Source of the DNA: Pelargonium cotyledonis
Lineage: Eukaryota; Streptophyta; Magnoliopsida; Geraniales; Geraniaceae
DNA: 34,152 nt
Reading direction: 5' to 3'
Assembly: GCA_036897625.1 (NCBI GenBank)
Contig: JAYMTA010000228.1
Span: 1-34,152, forward strand
In this document: positions 1 through 15,100 of the stretch, piece after piece
Position numbering within the stretch: the first letter of the stretch is position 1
Layout of the letters: each line of letters begins with the position of its first letter
Position numbers and translations under genes: made by a program
Notes under the pieces: model-generated
The model's database searches: none
Told to the model about the DNA's origin: nothing
Seen by the model: only the letters and a program-made list of their open reading frames with translations

Positions 1-35
1 AAAAAGTTAACCAAAAAAAAAAAAAAAAAATAGGG

Positions 36-80
<45 letters not shown>

Positions 81-188
81 TAACTAGTTAATAGATATAT
101 ATATCCAACATAACATGTACATGAAAATTTTGAAGATAGGTAGGCATTCCCAGCACAAATTATTAGAATAGCCTCCTCCTCTTCCTCC
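1..188 (-). terminator. 3' flank of UPL with A-rich tracts
   Basis: Sequence downstream of the UPL stop codon (TGA at 189-191). On the minus strand an AATAAT-like polyadenylation hexamer can be read near 160-165. On the plus strand there are A-runs at 13-30 and 36-78 (43 A), so the transcript strand carries long T-runs. The cleavage site cannot be placed from sequence alone. Confidence 0.4.
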
Positions 189-3100
189 TCAACCAAACCC
201 GAACCCTTCACTGGCTTCATGGATAGCAAGCAGCAAGCGTTCTCCGAGCTGTTCCTTGGAGGGATACTCGGGTAGGTCTAATTGATTGAAGCTGAAGTAC
301 AAACAAAACGAATAATTAAGCAAATGATATGAGCTTCTATAGTCAATGCTCACAAAATGAATTCTCTAGGGTAAATAGTAGACCAAAATCTGGTTTTGTA
401 AAACATAACACTAACCATGTATGGGCTGAGGGCAGGCGCTCCGGAGCACCATATGCCTTGTGAATCTGAAACCTCTGAGGACCAGAAATACCTTGCAAAG
501 CCTTGAAACCTTCCAATGGAACCTGGAAAATTGGGAGATTATTTAGAGGCATTGAAATATAAAAACATAATGTGAAGTGAAGCTATGTAGTAAGATGCTA
601 GTTTTTATTCTCCTCCTTTCCACCATTACCGGAGTTCACCGGACCCAAACCAACCTAACTCAAAAATCTCACTCCAACCAATTAGGCTACGCTCATAAAT
701 GCAGCAATTTACAAGCATGCATTCCTATAGACAAAAAATGGAAAATTATATCCAGCAAAAAGGAAGTTGATTTAAAACAAATGCTGACCCCAAGCACCAG
801 CTCAATAGGAAAGAACTCATTTGCAAATTTCACATGAGTTCAAGAGGCCACTGAACCCAAGTTGTCAAATGTCAACACATCGACAAGTTTTCACGAAACT
901 AGACAGCTACAAGGATACATCTGAGCATATTACTATTCTTATCAACACCTTGATGTTGAAAACCTTCGTTAGTTTCATCAAATTACCTTTGACGTTCCAG
1001 TAACAAACTGCAACAGCCTAGCCATGTCTTCCTTGTTGAAAGTCTTGACAACCTCCCAAAACCATTGAACAACACTTGATGCAGCTGTATAACCGGTGTA
1101 CTCAGTACTGGCCTTCAGATCATCCACTAATTCGACAAAAACACCATTAACAATGCCGATCAAGAAGAAAAAAATAGAACAAAAACTCTATTAAGATGCC
1201 TAAAGAGAGCGAGCATATCAGAAATAAAATTAAGAGAAAATCAACTCACAATCAATCTCTGGTAGCCCACTGATTAGTAGCTCAAGCTCCTTGTCATTAA
1301 AAATAGAAATCAGCTCTCGTGGCACCAATTCGTTGAAACCTTCTAAGAAAGAATTGATTTGAGGGCGAATAGCATTTGTCAATATATGATCAGCAACAAG
1401 GTCCACATACTCGTGCTTCGTTTCTTCTGTAACCCTTATGTTTCTTCCCCCAGGTTTCAACTCATAATCAGTAACCTTTTTCAAGACACAAAAAATAACA
1501 ACAATATTAGACGGTTCAAACTAAACTGCAAAAAGACATTCCATAATCAGATAATAAGTTTCTGATTTTTCAGGATTACTGCGCAGCAGTGCAGAGTTAC
1601 CATGAAATACCTCAGTTTTCTCATACAGAATGTGCTTTTCCTCGTCAGGATCCATGCTAAATGTCAGGTCAGGAATGTCACTCACATCATTCTGTTACAA
1701 TTACAGAAAGATGATACATCAATCACTAACAAATCAAGCAGCATATTCAAATGTTGAAAACAAAACCCCAAAAAACACCATATACTGTTAACAGATCTAC
1801 TGACCTCCAGCATCCACTTCAAATTCTTGTAATAATCCGGGTCAACAGCCTCTATATCATGGTATGTCACTTTTACACCAAGAATATGCTTGTAGAATGA
1901 ACGAGTGAAGTACACATCTAAGAGTTGGCCATCAAAGAGTGCCTTCGCAACCTGCAAAATGATAACAGAAAAAACATGCTTTCACAATGAAAACCAATTT
2001 GATAGTTAATAGTAGCCAGATTCAAACCCATCTAACAGACTTACCACACGCCCCACAAATTTGAAGTAAGAGAGATGTTCAGTCTGGTAAACTGAATTGG
2101 GATTTGGCTGGAAAGTTGCATTGTTTCCTACAGTGGTGAAAAGTAATGCTCCTTTGTCAAATATAACCCTTGACAGTAATTGATACCACTCTCTTGTCAG
2201 ACCACCAGCATCAATACCCTCTTCGCCTTGAAACTGCACGTTCAATCGTCCCTTCAGGTCATGACTAGGTCGCATACGCAATTGATTGTAGGAGTCTTCC
2301 AAAACATATGCTCGGCGAACACTTATTCGCAGCGGACCAGAAAGTTGTTGCTCATGCTGTTGCCTGATTCTTGAGCGGAAATACGCCCTCTTGTTGTCAA
2401 AATCAATCAGTCTTGGTGCCTTCAGCAACATGGAAAGAGATTTCTCCAACAAGCCTGGATTCTGTCTAATAAAAGCATTCAGTAGCCGGCGATGCTTCTC
2501 AGCAAACCTTGCAAATGTGACAGCGCCATCAAGCTTCCTCTGGGATTCCCCACTGCATTTTGTGGCCGTTTGAGATGAACACCCAGCAGATTCTTTGACT
2601 TCACTTGCAGTTATGTCTGCCTGATCCTGCTGCATAATCAAATGGCTGGCTTGTAGCTTCTCACACAAAACAAAGAAGGCCTCAATGAAAGGCAGCAATC
2701 GTTGCGTTCCAGGAGGAAGGGGCGGAGATGAAGGAGCACCCTGTAAATGCTCTCCAATATTTACATTTGACATAGGTTGACTGAAAGAGCTCTGATCCAG
2801 CTTTGTCTCTGTTGTGCTTATACATTCACTCAATTGTTGCCACAGAGACTCAAGTGCAACATTTAACTTCCACATTATAGCTTGCTCCTGTTCCCCATCA
2901 CTCTCAGGAGAAGCATTCTCATTACCGCTGGCTGAAGTGAATGAGCTGAGTGTGTTCAGTACACGTAGTATTGCAGCCCCGGCCATAGAACCCGCACTTA
3001 AACCTAGCATGTGTGTATTCCTCAGCGTAACAAGTTCATTGACAGCTGAACTGCTTAGGCCATGAGCTAATTCTGAAAGCTCTGAAGCAAAAAACTTCCG

Positions 3101-6100
3101 GTACGTTTTTGCAACTGTTGCTAACTTTTTCAGCACTTCACCAGCAAGCATATAAACTTTATCTGATAGCCTGAAAATGTTACCACATTAGTTACCCACT
3201 CAATTTTCAGTAGCTGCATGTAGAAAGAATAAATAATCATAAAAGCATTTATAGAGAAGGAATCAGTGCGTACCCCTCACGGCCAAGAAGGCTACACAGA
3301 TTGCGCAAATCAGATTGTGGCAACTGCAGAAAGATATTATGCACATTGATGTCTTTCTTTCCATCAGAACCAGATAGCTCAGCGCTGGAGCTTTTATCCT
3401 CCATATCAGATGCTGTTTCAGGCAAAGGATCTTTTCCAATGTTGCCCGAAGCTTCATTGACAGGCACATCAGCAATGGCTTTCTCAGATTGACACTCTAA
3501 TTTAGATGCCGCGGTATAAACAACTACCTGAATCAAACCCATAACCTACCGTAGAAAATAAAATTTAGCACTTAAACAATCACATATATGCATGTATTAT
3601 TAATACAGCAAGATCACAATAGAAGCTATCTAAAATACACATAGCTAGGTAAAATGCTGTACTAGAGGATGCTTAGTGAGTATGAGATATAAGTAAAACT
3701 CTCTAAATTACAACACCATGGATCATTCCTACCTGCTCAAGATGAGTGGTGCTACGTAAAAAGAGCGGTCGACTCAATAGCTTCAGGAACAGTATCAAAG
3801 GTACATCACCATCATTTGAGTTCCCCAAAGATTTGGATGAAGGAGCCTCTTCCACAATTTTCTCTTTGCCTTTGTCTTTCTTGTTTTCAGAATACGTAGG
3901 ATTTGAAGTCTCTGGTAAAACTGATGTATCCAAGTAGAATAACATGTTTGCAACAGAAGAATGATTTGTAGCTAAATACGTTAATATCTCAAGATCTCGG
4001 CGCAAAACAAGAGGCGGAAGACCTGCAAAAGAACAAAATCAAAGATAAAAAAATTACTAGTGTTACCAAGGACATGCAAGCAGAAGAAATGATCACATCA
4101 GATGAAAGCAGTACCATCTAATAACTGTGATCGGCCATAAACAATACTTGACTGGCAACCATAGAGTCTCTGGGAATTATATGATGCCAGCTCAGTGATA
4201 GATCCTTCAGCCTCAGGCTTAATCATATCAATCAGAAGACGAACTAGAATTGCCCTCGTAATACTGTGAGCACATAGATTTAACAACAATCTCTGCAGAA
4301 TGCCTTTCCCCAGAGGCTAGACACGATATAAAAAATCAAGTAATAGGATTAGTTATATGTCTATATAAATTGAAATTTAAATGACAGATGCCACTGCTTA
4401 ACAAATCAGGACACAAGTGTAATATAATTCCACATAATCGAGATAATTGCCTCAAAACTGTGCCACTTTTCATATTTCAGCTATCAAATTTATAATCAAC
4501 AACATAATAGTTGAGCTAATAGAAAGTTGAGCTAATAGAAAGGACACAAGCTTTCACCAAGCATGGTTACTGAATTAATTAAAAAAAATTGAATGTTCAC
4601 CTGTGCTAAGCGTAGCAGCCGGATGAGAGCTTTCAATGCATTGGCATCAAGAAGTGGTTTACCTTCAACTTCTTTCACCTTTAAGCTATCTGCAATAGCA
4701 GAAGCTGCTCTTCGACCAATTGTAACTCCAACACCTCTGTCCATAACAGTCTGCCTTTCAAACCCTAAACCATTCCGCCGATTGTTCAGCCTGTGGCCAC
4801 TTCCAAAAAGACTACGTGCCTGGTAATGACTCATTGCACGGTCTCTCAGCATCTGAGCTTCAGCAAGTAATGGTGAAGGAAGAGCTGAGAGAACCGCTTC
4901 CGAAGATGTTAATAGCACCTAAAACAAATGGAACAGATACCTCATAATTTATTTTATAAACAATTAGTATACAAAATAAAACAGAAACAACTACTTTGAG
5001 ATGTAACCTCTTCACGTAAATCAGCAGGAAAAGTAGCTATGATTGATGCATTATCCATGTCAACAGGTTGTCCTTCAGCCTGCTGTGCGACCCTTTGTGC
5101 CCTTTGTTGGGCCAATACCTCTGCTTGTATATCTGGAGGCAAGGCAGCTAAGAATTCAGGATCAATATCATCTGCTGAAGGTGGAGCATAAGTTGGAGGT
5201 TGAACAGACTGAGCTTGTTGGGAAGCTAAAACTTCTGCACGCAAATCTTCAGGCAGTGCTTCCAAGAAGGTTGGATCAATGGCATTGGCATTAGCAGATG
5301 GTGCCTCGGCATTCAAACTGGTTTGATTTTGGTCAGAATCTTCAACCGCCAGTGTGTTTTGCATAGGTAAAGGTTCATCCTCAGAATGAGACATGGGTTG
5401 TTGCTCTATCTGATTCCCTTCAGCATCGTTGGTATTCATATCAACATCAATATTTGCATGAACTGTAGGTTCGTTGCAATCACCAGTATCAGATATCTCG
5501 CAACCAGAATCCAAATTACTGGGTTGGCCATCTGTTCTGGAAGATCCATCAGAACCCATGGCTAGAAGTGGCACATCAGGCAGATTAGCAGGCAACTCTG
5601 AGATCCCTTCACATTGCAAATCACCGGGAAACTCAGTACATGAATTAACACCAGATACCGCCTCCACATGCTCAACAGCAGTGTCATTACCATCCCCAAT
5701 ATCCATGCTGTCATCATGCCCATTTGGTGTACTGTTCAGAGAAAGTGGCTGAATTGTCATATTCTCGTGAGCCTGCAAGCCTTCACCTGGACTTCCATCA
5801 GCAGGTTCAAGATTGACATGTTCATTGCAGGGAACAGTTTCAACAGTTTGGTTAGCTTGATGCTGCATTGTTTCATTGCTATCTTCTTGAAGCTGACCTT
5901 CACTTGGTTGACTACTGTTATTATCTCCTGGCAAAAATAATGGATCATCATTGGAAGGACGAACTTCGGCTAGTTGCCTCTCGGGTACTCCTGAATTCTG
6001 GGAAAGTCTTTCGGGAGTATTAGAAGTAGTGCTACGCAATTGAGAGAGAAACTGTTCTTCTACTGCCTGTGCAATTGCAGCAGCTTGGGCACCAGCTTGC

Positions 6101-9100
6101 GGCTGACCATCATCTGTCCACCTGCCATCCCCTGGTCCCCTACGTCCAGGTAAATGCAAAGCATCCATACCAACAGAATAATCCGTCAAAGGTGGATGCG
6201 TTGCTCCTAGGCGATCACCAAATAGACTACTATGTACATGGTCATATGGAAGAACTGGAGCATCAAACATGTAGAAATGATTTACATCAAAACTTCCAGA
6301 TGATAGTGCTTCTAAATCCCTGGATGAGTTTCCACCTGATGACCACATTGAAGCCAGAGCCCCAGACTGAGATGGTCTTAGAAGGAGAGGATGTTGGAAA
6401 CCATTTACTTCAGTAACAGGTCGCTCAAAGGAAGATCTACCTGTCTGACGACGCCGTTCAAATCCTAAAGGCCTACGGAGACCGAAAAGGTCATCTACAT
6501 TCACCCCCTCAAAAGGTTCGGCAGCAACATCAATGAGACCACTCGCAGTTCCAGGCTGCCCAAGTACCTGCAAATGATCCAACCCATCAAGGGCTTCTCT
6601 CCACCTTACCTCAATAACACGATTCTCCGGAAAATCATCATCCTCTTCATCCATCATGTCATCATTGTAATCTCCCAGGCCTGTATCATCGTGATCATCC
6701 ACATCAGTATCTGCTAAAGACATTATGCCAGCACCATCTTCTGCTATATCCTCATCCTCATCCTCCCCCTCGTCGTCATCTTCATCATCCTCGCCATCAT
6801 CCCCCATGTCATCATCTTCATCCACCATATCATCATCTGCTCTATTCTCCACATGGAATGTCATCTCAATTTGGTCAGTGTTGCGTACAACACCACCCTC
6901 TTCCATCTCTTCACGCATGAAATCCACCCCAAGCTCCATAGAACGACTGGCACCCATGGCCTCTTCCACTTCTATCCTCATATCCTGCTCAGCAGACTGA
7001 ATAGGATTCACATCTTGATCCCCTTCACTTTGGAATGGTCCAGGTAGTTGCTGCTCAGTTTCTGCTGCATCTGCTACTACCTGTTGACTGATCCCATTCT
7101 GATCATGTTCCACAGTATTGGCATTTAAAGGGGTAGTTACTTGATCATCAGATCTTTCATTTAACCCCATGGGTTTTTTCTTGTTCAGCACATCAGATTT
7201 AAAGACTTGCTCACTAGCATTTGCAGCCCTTGTTAGGCTTTCTAAAGCCTTCAGAACAAGATTGACAAATTTGGGAGCATCAGGATGATCTAGATCAATC
7301 ACTTGAAGAATGCCGGTTAAACACTGGACCATTCCCCCATCAATCATGCTTTTTGCTATGTCTGGTGAGCACCCAGAACCGGGTAAGTTGCTGGAGGATG
7401 AATTTTTTGACAAAATGGAATAAACCAAATCAGCATAAGCAAGAACCTTTTGGTCTGGCAATAAAGTATTATGAGCAGAATTGCTCTCCAAGTTTGAAAA
7501 TGAAGATAAGGCTTTCACAAGCTCATTAATTACTCGTCTACGCCCTTCACCAGAACGACCACACAGAACAACCAGAAACCACAAGGCTTTTTCGGACAAC
7601 TTGTCTCTCCATTCATCAGGTGCACTAAATTTATCAATAGATAACGGAAGCAGCTGATGTAGAACATGATGAAGTATGCCACCTTGTCCAGTATGATCCG
7701 CAGGATTAGATCCCCGGACTTGACACATTTCTAGATCCCGTTTCAATATGACCCCAACTGCATGTATATACATCAGAAGAATATCACTCAACAACTTGAG
7801 GACAAAAGTCACCTTAGCAAGTCCTGCAGATCGTTCAGATTCAGATTCCACTTCCACTGTCTCATCAATTTTCGATTTACCCTTTACCTTAGTAGCAGGT
7901 TCATCTACCTCCATAGAAGTGAAGTTACCAGCACAATCTTCCTGGCTTCTCACTGAAGGGTATCTCAGAACTATTTCAAGAAGCTGGTCAATTACTTGAG
8001 TGAGATTCGTAGGAACTTTTTTGTGGCCTTTAGAACACTTGCTGGCTCCATCATGCAACTTATGCTCAGATATTTTGACACCATCACTAGAAGGCACACC
8101 AAGCTCAAACCCTGCTGGTTTTGGTTTCTCCTTCTCTTTTTCTTTTAATAGCACCACAAAGGTCCTCCCCCCAGATGACTCCAACTGACAAACTGCACCA
8201 GCTGCTTTCATGAATACCTCAGGATCTCTAGAAATAACAGGTGCCATTGATGTCAGAAATGTTCTTGGAGAAATACGGCCTGCATGCCTGTTGCCAGTCA
8301 AAGTTTGTCTAATTTCCAACTCCACAGCTGTTTGCAGGGTCTGTGGATCTTCAAGGAGATGCCGAACAATTGCAGAAGCAACAGTGTCATACCCAGGGAA
8401 AAAACACTTTCTTGGAAGATTAAAAAGAGAAGCCAGGCCGCCGTTTTCAAGAAATTGCATAGCTAGAGCATGTGTTTTTGTCAACCTGGCACATAACTGT
8501 AGAACAGCCTGCATTATCACAGCTGGGACATGCTGTTTGATCAAATCACAAGCAACCAATAAAACTTTTTGACTCTCTTCTACCGTCAAATAACCAGTAG
8601 ATCTCCCCAATATTTTCTCAAATGCTGTACCAGATTCTTTGTCATTGACATCTGAAGATATATTTTCATCTGTAATTAATGCTGGACCAGTTAAAGAAGT
8701 AGGTTCTCCAGTTGAATCGGGCAAGGATACACCTGGAGTCCCTTCTGTACTTGTGGAAAAGATTTTGGGCCTCGTTTGTAACATGTTATCCAAGATCAAT
8801 AGTAAAGCACTTACACATTTTGGTACCAACATTTCATTCCCTAGCTCAGATCTAGCCTTGAAGTTCATCAAAACATCTATTGCAACAGATACAACACCAC
8901 TCTGAGCTGCTATTTCTCGTGTGCTCACATCTTCAAAAAGGAGTAATGCTATAATATGTGATATCATGCACAATGCAGTCGTATCCTTCGAAAAGTCCAT
9001 TGGACAAAGCTTAAGCTGCTGAATAAGATAAGATGCCACTCTAGGACGGTCTTCCCCTTTGTTCCGATGGCAAAGGGTTACAAGCAAATCTGTCAATGGG

Positions 9101-12100
9101 AAGGCCATTGTATCACTACTGTGAAACAGCTTCACCGACGCGGTAAGAATTTCATCCACAGGTGGAGCCTTTGTTTGCACCTCTTCTGTTATGACATCCA
9201 TAGACTTGTCAACACTATCCATTTTAGATGTCTCTGAAGAACTTCCCAATGACAAAGCCAATGCCCGAGCTAGTTCATCATCCTCTTGCACGGGGTCCTC
9301 AGCATGACTAAAAAGCCACTCCATGGCCAATTCAACGCTATTTGCTTCAACCCGACGCAGAGCTTCTTCTGCTCTTGCCCTTGTAAAACCCATCTCAACA
9401 ATGGTGGCAATAGTAGCTTCATCAGGTGGAGGAGCAACAATCCTTTGGTTTGAACTTCCAACAATACTGCTTCGATTTCGCTTTGCATCTCCAACACCAG
9501 AGTATATTTGTGTAACAAGTGAAACAATAGATGCAATGAAACCTGAACTACAATTAGAAAACATAGGATGATTCCAGACAGGAAGGATCACATCAAGAAC
9601 CTGGGACTGTAACATACGAACAAAGACCTCCGGATTCCTGGGGACAGGAAAAAGACCGATTGATAAACCAACTGCAACAGGCTGAACCAGCAGCTGGGCC
9701 TGGGATGCAGATGTTGGGGATAAAAGTAAAGATGAATTAGCAAAATATTCAAGCTCACGGCAATAGCTTTGTAACGTATCAAGCAGCCATGTATTGTGAG
9801 ACAATTTACTTCCTTCATCTGCCTTTTCATGATCAATACCTGACGTTGGAACAGAATATGGTAGCGTCCATAATAACTGGCTTGTAGCTTCAAAGGTGGT
9901 AAGTAGTTCCTTGAATGTTCCATGAACATAAAAATTATTCACCATCACTGTATAACAGGTACGTCTCCTGCTGTCAAATGTGAGTGCTGCCATGTCTTCA
10001 ACAACCCTCCCAAGATACCGACACTTAACTGAGAGCGACATATTAAGCCCGGCAGCAGTAGGATGACCTGAGAAACTAAGAGCCTCAAGAAATATTTTAG
10101 CCAAGGCAGTCCCAAGGGTCTTTGAAGCAGAACTCAATGAGCCAGAGTCAGATCTACGGCGGTTTGGTGCAGTAAAACCCTTTACAAGAGCTGTAAAGAA
10201 GGTACGTAATGTGGAAGCCAGCTTGTTCAGAATCTCTAAAACAAGAACATCAAGACTTTTCTTTTTTGAATCCTGAGAAGAAGATGTATCTGGTGCATTG
10301 GACGTCACTTCAGAATCAATGTTAAAAGCCTCTAGGTGTCTGCCTGTCCTTCCACCCCTTAATCGTGCTAATCCATGTCGACTACGACGATGTAAACTTT
10401 CACCAGAACGGATAACAGAAAGAAACTCACGCTCTCCAGCCCATATAGATTGAGAACCATTCCTAACAGAAACCGGGTTCATGTATCTCACAACTGGAAT
10501 AGTTGCATCATCATCGCTCTCCCTCTCAACAGCATTAGATGGAGCCGCATTTCCACTCTCAAGTTCCTGCTCAACAGTTTTCTTCTCATCCACCTTGGAA
10601 TCATTACACAAGGAAATCTGCCAAATGATTTCCCTGTACACCCTCCCAATATCTTTTAAAACATCAGCATCTGATGTGCCCAATTCTGAGACAACTGAGG
10701 CAGTCCCCTTCAATAAAAAATTTGAAAGGTATAGAATACCTTCAAGACTAGAAAGATGTCTTAAGAGCTTTGTTTGTTTTGCCGATTCAACCACTGCAAA
10801 CTGGGTCTCTCCAACTGAGATAAGAAACTCATTTGTTGATTTCAGATGCTCTCTTAAGAAAGTACAAACCGCCCGCGCAAGTGAAGCAGAATGCTGTGGT
10901 GAGAAGTTTTTGAAGGCAACAGAGATGCTCTGACCAACAGAAGCTGACAGAGGCATTAAAGGCAAAGTGAATAGCTGCAGCACAGCTTCGATACCCTTCT
11001 TCTCAACAAAGATACGACATGTGTCAGCATTTTGAAGAACTGTTTCAAGAAGACGAACAGCATTGCTTATACAATCTGGAAGAAAACTCTCAATGTTCTC
11101 TACTGAAGTATCAGAGGATGCCTCAGTGGTTGGTTCGGCACTCTTTTCCTTGGATAATTCTCTATCATCTGATGGAGCCATGTTTCTATCTTCAACATCA
11201 GTTTCCATGGGAACAGTAGTAGAGCATGGAGAGTCGTTGGTTGAGCATAAAGGTTCAACCTCAGATCCGAACTTTGAAATGGCAACCAAGATCTCAATCA
11301 GCATATCCACTCCAGGCGCACGCAATGTGGAAGCATGGCGCATGAGCTCATCCAGCCCACTAGACAAAGTTCCAGGTGCATCACCAGTTAGAGCACGCAA
11401 ATATGTCCTAGAGGTAAATATTTTCACAAAGCACCTAAGAGCATTGCGATCCCTCACAGTTTGAAGACCATTGTTATTTAAACACAACGCATCCAAGCAC
11501 TGAGGTATGCAAGTTATGGCTTCAGCAGAGCAAAGAACACTATCCATTATAGCATCTAAGAAGGCAGAAGGAAGACCAGCTGCATCTAGGACTGGAAAGC
11601 AAGTAGGGTCCTTGTGAATTAGATCACTCATAACAGTAGCTGCAAGTGAGAAAACCCCACCACCAAAATCTTTTGCCCGTCTAAATATTATGCACAAGCA
11701 ATCTGGCAACAAACTCTCCTCAGAGCCATAAATACGAGAGGTGTTTCCAGGGGCATAAGTTCCAAGGGAGATAGCACGTAGTAAGGCCTTCATCAGCAGC
11801 CGCCGGTGATATGAAACTAATGCTTCAGAATATAAAGGCTGAATATTATCTAGCTCACTGGAAGTGCCAGCGACTTCTTGCATACTCCCACTAAAATCTG
11901 AAGCTTCACCTTGTTGCTTTGAACCAGTTTCTACATAAGACACCTCTACCTTCAATCGGGAGATCGTATCATCCAAACCCCCCAAGTCTCTAAACAGTGC
12001 GGCAGCTGGATTACTGTAATCCATAAAAGCCTCTAGGATATGTACAGCGGTGCTAACCAAATGCAAATGCTGTGGGTCTGTATCTTTAAGAAGTGGTAGA

Positions 12101-15100
12101 AGAGTAGGGATAAATCCTGCTTCGCGCATTGCTGAACAACCTGATGATGATGATACCAAAACAGTGACAAGAGATAACAAAGCCTCAGCAAACACAACAG
12201 ACCACTTTGAGGTATTACTGATAACAGAATCAATAGCCTTCTGCATTAGGCTGGATAAGATGCCACGGTGTCCACCAGATGTGACAGCAGTCAACACGGT
12301 AGGTTGGCGGGCACGATCTTGACAAAGAGCAACCAATGAAAGTAGACACAAAATTCGAATTTTCTCTGGAACTGCATCCTCATAGCTCAATAATGTCACT
12401 AATTCATTAACAAACTCAGGCTCAGTATTAAAAAAAGAAACTAGATCATCAGCATCACTGCATGCTTGGACAAGAACAATGAAAGCGTACAGGCGAATGC
12501 ATGTATACTGCTGTCGAGTAGTTAAGGAACCGAAAGCCCTTGCAAACCGCAATCTTGTCAGAAGAGAAAATCTTAAACTGGTAGGAACTTTGTACTCAGC
12601 AACTAAATTTTTTAGAAGTTCTATGTCGGTCTCCTGGGATGAGTGGATATTAGGTATATGAATGGTTTTCAAACCTCGGGTAGACAGCTCATTAGGAAGA
12701 AGTTCGTTTGAAGTGTCGTTCAGTCCATAGAACTCAAAATGGAGAGTGCAACCCAGCCCATAAGCGATAGGGTCACATCCATTCTGCAAAGCACATGCAA
12801 TTAATCCAAGACCCTCTTCTTTCCCACCCCAACCTTGTGCAAGAGAAAATAACTTAGAATTTAGAGAAGCATCTCTAATGGAGTACTTTCCAATTGTCTT
12901 CTTCAGAAAAGTAGCTAACGTCTGCAGGCAAGCCTCAACCACATCCGCATCAGTGGAAGCAAGCAGGCATGACAGATGCTGCTGCAATGATATGAGAACA
13001 AATTGAAACTCAGAATGGAAATTAAGTAGAAAGAACAGATATGAAGAAATCAGTGAAGCATAAATGAGAAACCTCCTCAAAGCAATATATATATATATAT
13101 ATATATATGTAGGTTTACTTTATACAAGACTCATACTGTCATACATATTAAAAATTATATAGAAAAATAATGAGTGACATGTAATTACAAAAAATGTTAT
13201 GTCTAAAATAATTAGCTATTATTATTTTATTAATATAAGATTGAATTAAGTGCTGAACAAATGCCAACCAGATGGTCCAGATAGATTGACAAATAACAAA
13301 ATTAATTTGATTAAAAAACTCAAAATAGATATAACTAAATAGGTAGAAGTCTATTTAAACAATCTGTGATAATTTAAGTCGATCTCTATGTAAAAACATA
13401 TGTATTAATAGTCGACCTTACCTTTGACAAAAAAAAAAGTTATATCAACCATTTGACATTATCAAGTTGGACCCAAAATAAAGTTGGCGAGAAACAGATG
13501 AAGGTGTGGGAGGTATTGTAAAATTATGCAGATGGAGAACTGAGAGCTTGATAGTAGACTGCAAGATTCGGCAAATTCAGCTATGAAAATACTTATTTGA
13601 GTAGTGTATCCTAACGGTCACATTAATGTATATAATTTATTTTTTATTTTTTAATCACAATACATAAAATAATGAATCTATCACGCATTAGAAGCATAGT
13701 TGTATTAGATATGTATCCAATATTGATACTTTCCACAATCTGCCATGTCTGTGAATCAGAGCCTTAGAGGATCAAATTACGAGTTCATCAAACTTAATCG
13801 CTATAAATAAAAAAAAAAGGCAGACAACATAGGAAGGAGAAAGCATACCTCATAAGAACTATAGAAGTGCTTATTTGTGCAGTTCTCCAAAATTATTCTT
13901 ATAACACGAAGAATTTGAAGAACAGCTTCTCTTGGGAAAGGAGGATCAGATTCTAAAAAGTTATCCTCAACCTGTAAATCCTTCCTTGATTTTATGTGCT
14001 TCTCAAAAAATGAATCAAAATGGTTAAAAAGATCAACCCAATGATGGAAATCTCCCTGCATTAATCCAAAATTAAGGTAAATCAAACTGCAAAAGAAGAA
14101 TGCTAAGATTGTAACAGTAAAGGGATAACCGTACCTTATCAAACTCCCAAACAAAACTCCTTAGGGGTCCTTCTATATTCTCGAGTGGAACAGCAGTGAC
14201 ACTACTGATGAAGGATCTAATTTTTGGAGGCTGGGAAACATCATACAAGAAAGGAAAAAAAATGTTAAGAAAAGAAGAAGAAGAAGAAGAATAGTAATGT
14301 ATTCAGAAACACCAAGTGCTCTATATCATATTATCATCTCACCCACATTGACAGTAATCACCACAAACAGAGAAAATGTAGAAATCAGCTCAAGTAAACA
14401 ACCGACCAATACAAAAGATCTTAATAATACTTACATGCAGTTATTCCAATGTTCAAAACTTCACATTATTCATTTGAGGAGGAAAAATAATTGAAAGCAA
14501 CACTTATGATAGCGAAAATACAAGAAACAAGTGGTCAATGCAGAAAACATTAAACAAAGGTATGGATATGGAAGCGAATTGCGGTGTCATGTGTACTAGG
14601 GAAAGAAAAGTATTCAAATCTCATGCCTTAAACATAAGAGAAATAAATGATCAATGCAGAAAAAAATACAAATAAGGATGTGGAAGAAGTGGGTTCACAA
14701 TGTCATATTGGAAAGAGAGGTACTGTTACAAGAACTCCTACATAGCTCTCTCACCATCAGATGTCCCATACAAGCAAACCTTCTAGATATAGCCTTCTCC
14801 CACCAAATCCTCTATGAGATGATAGATATTATTAATATGTACAAAATACAAGGCAACTGAGGGAGTTACTAAAAGAGACCAATTACCCTTAGTAATATAA
14901 AGGTAGACCATTAGATGAAGGGATGGCAAGATCATTACCCACGATACGGTGGGCAGTGAGTTGGGAAATTTATGCAAGTGTGCAGTGATATGTTGATCTA
15001 TCCCACAATGGCAGAATATCAAATTAATGACCACTTCATATATGAGATTGGTCCACCACCCTCTGAACTTACGCTTTTAATTTGGAGTAAAGTTTAACAT

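Noticed and set aside
6725..7000. Open frame on the plus strand rich in serine
   Set aside because: It is the antisense of the acidic Asp/Glu codons of the UPL exon; its composition follows from that, and it has no start context or family similarity.
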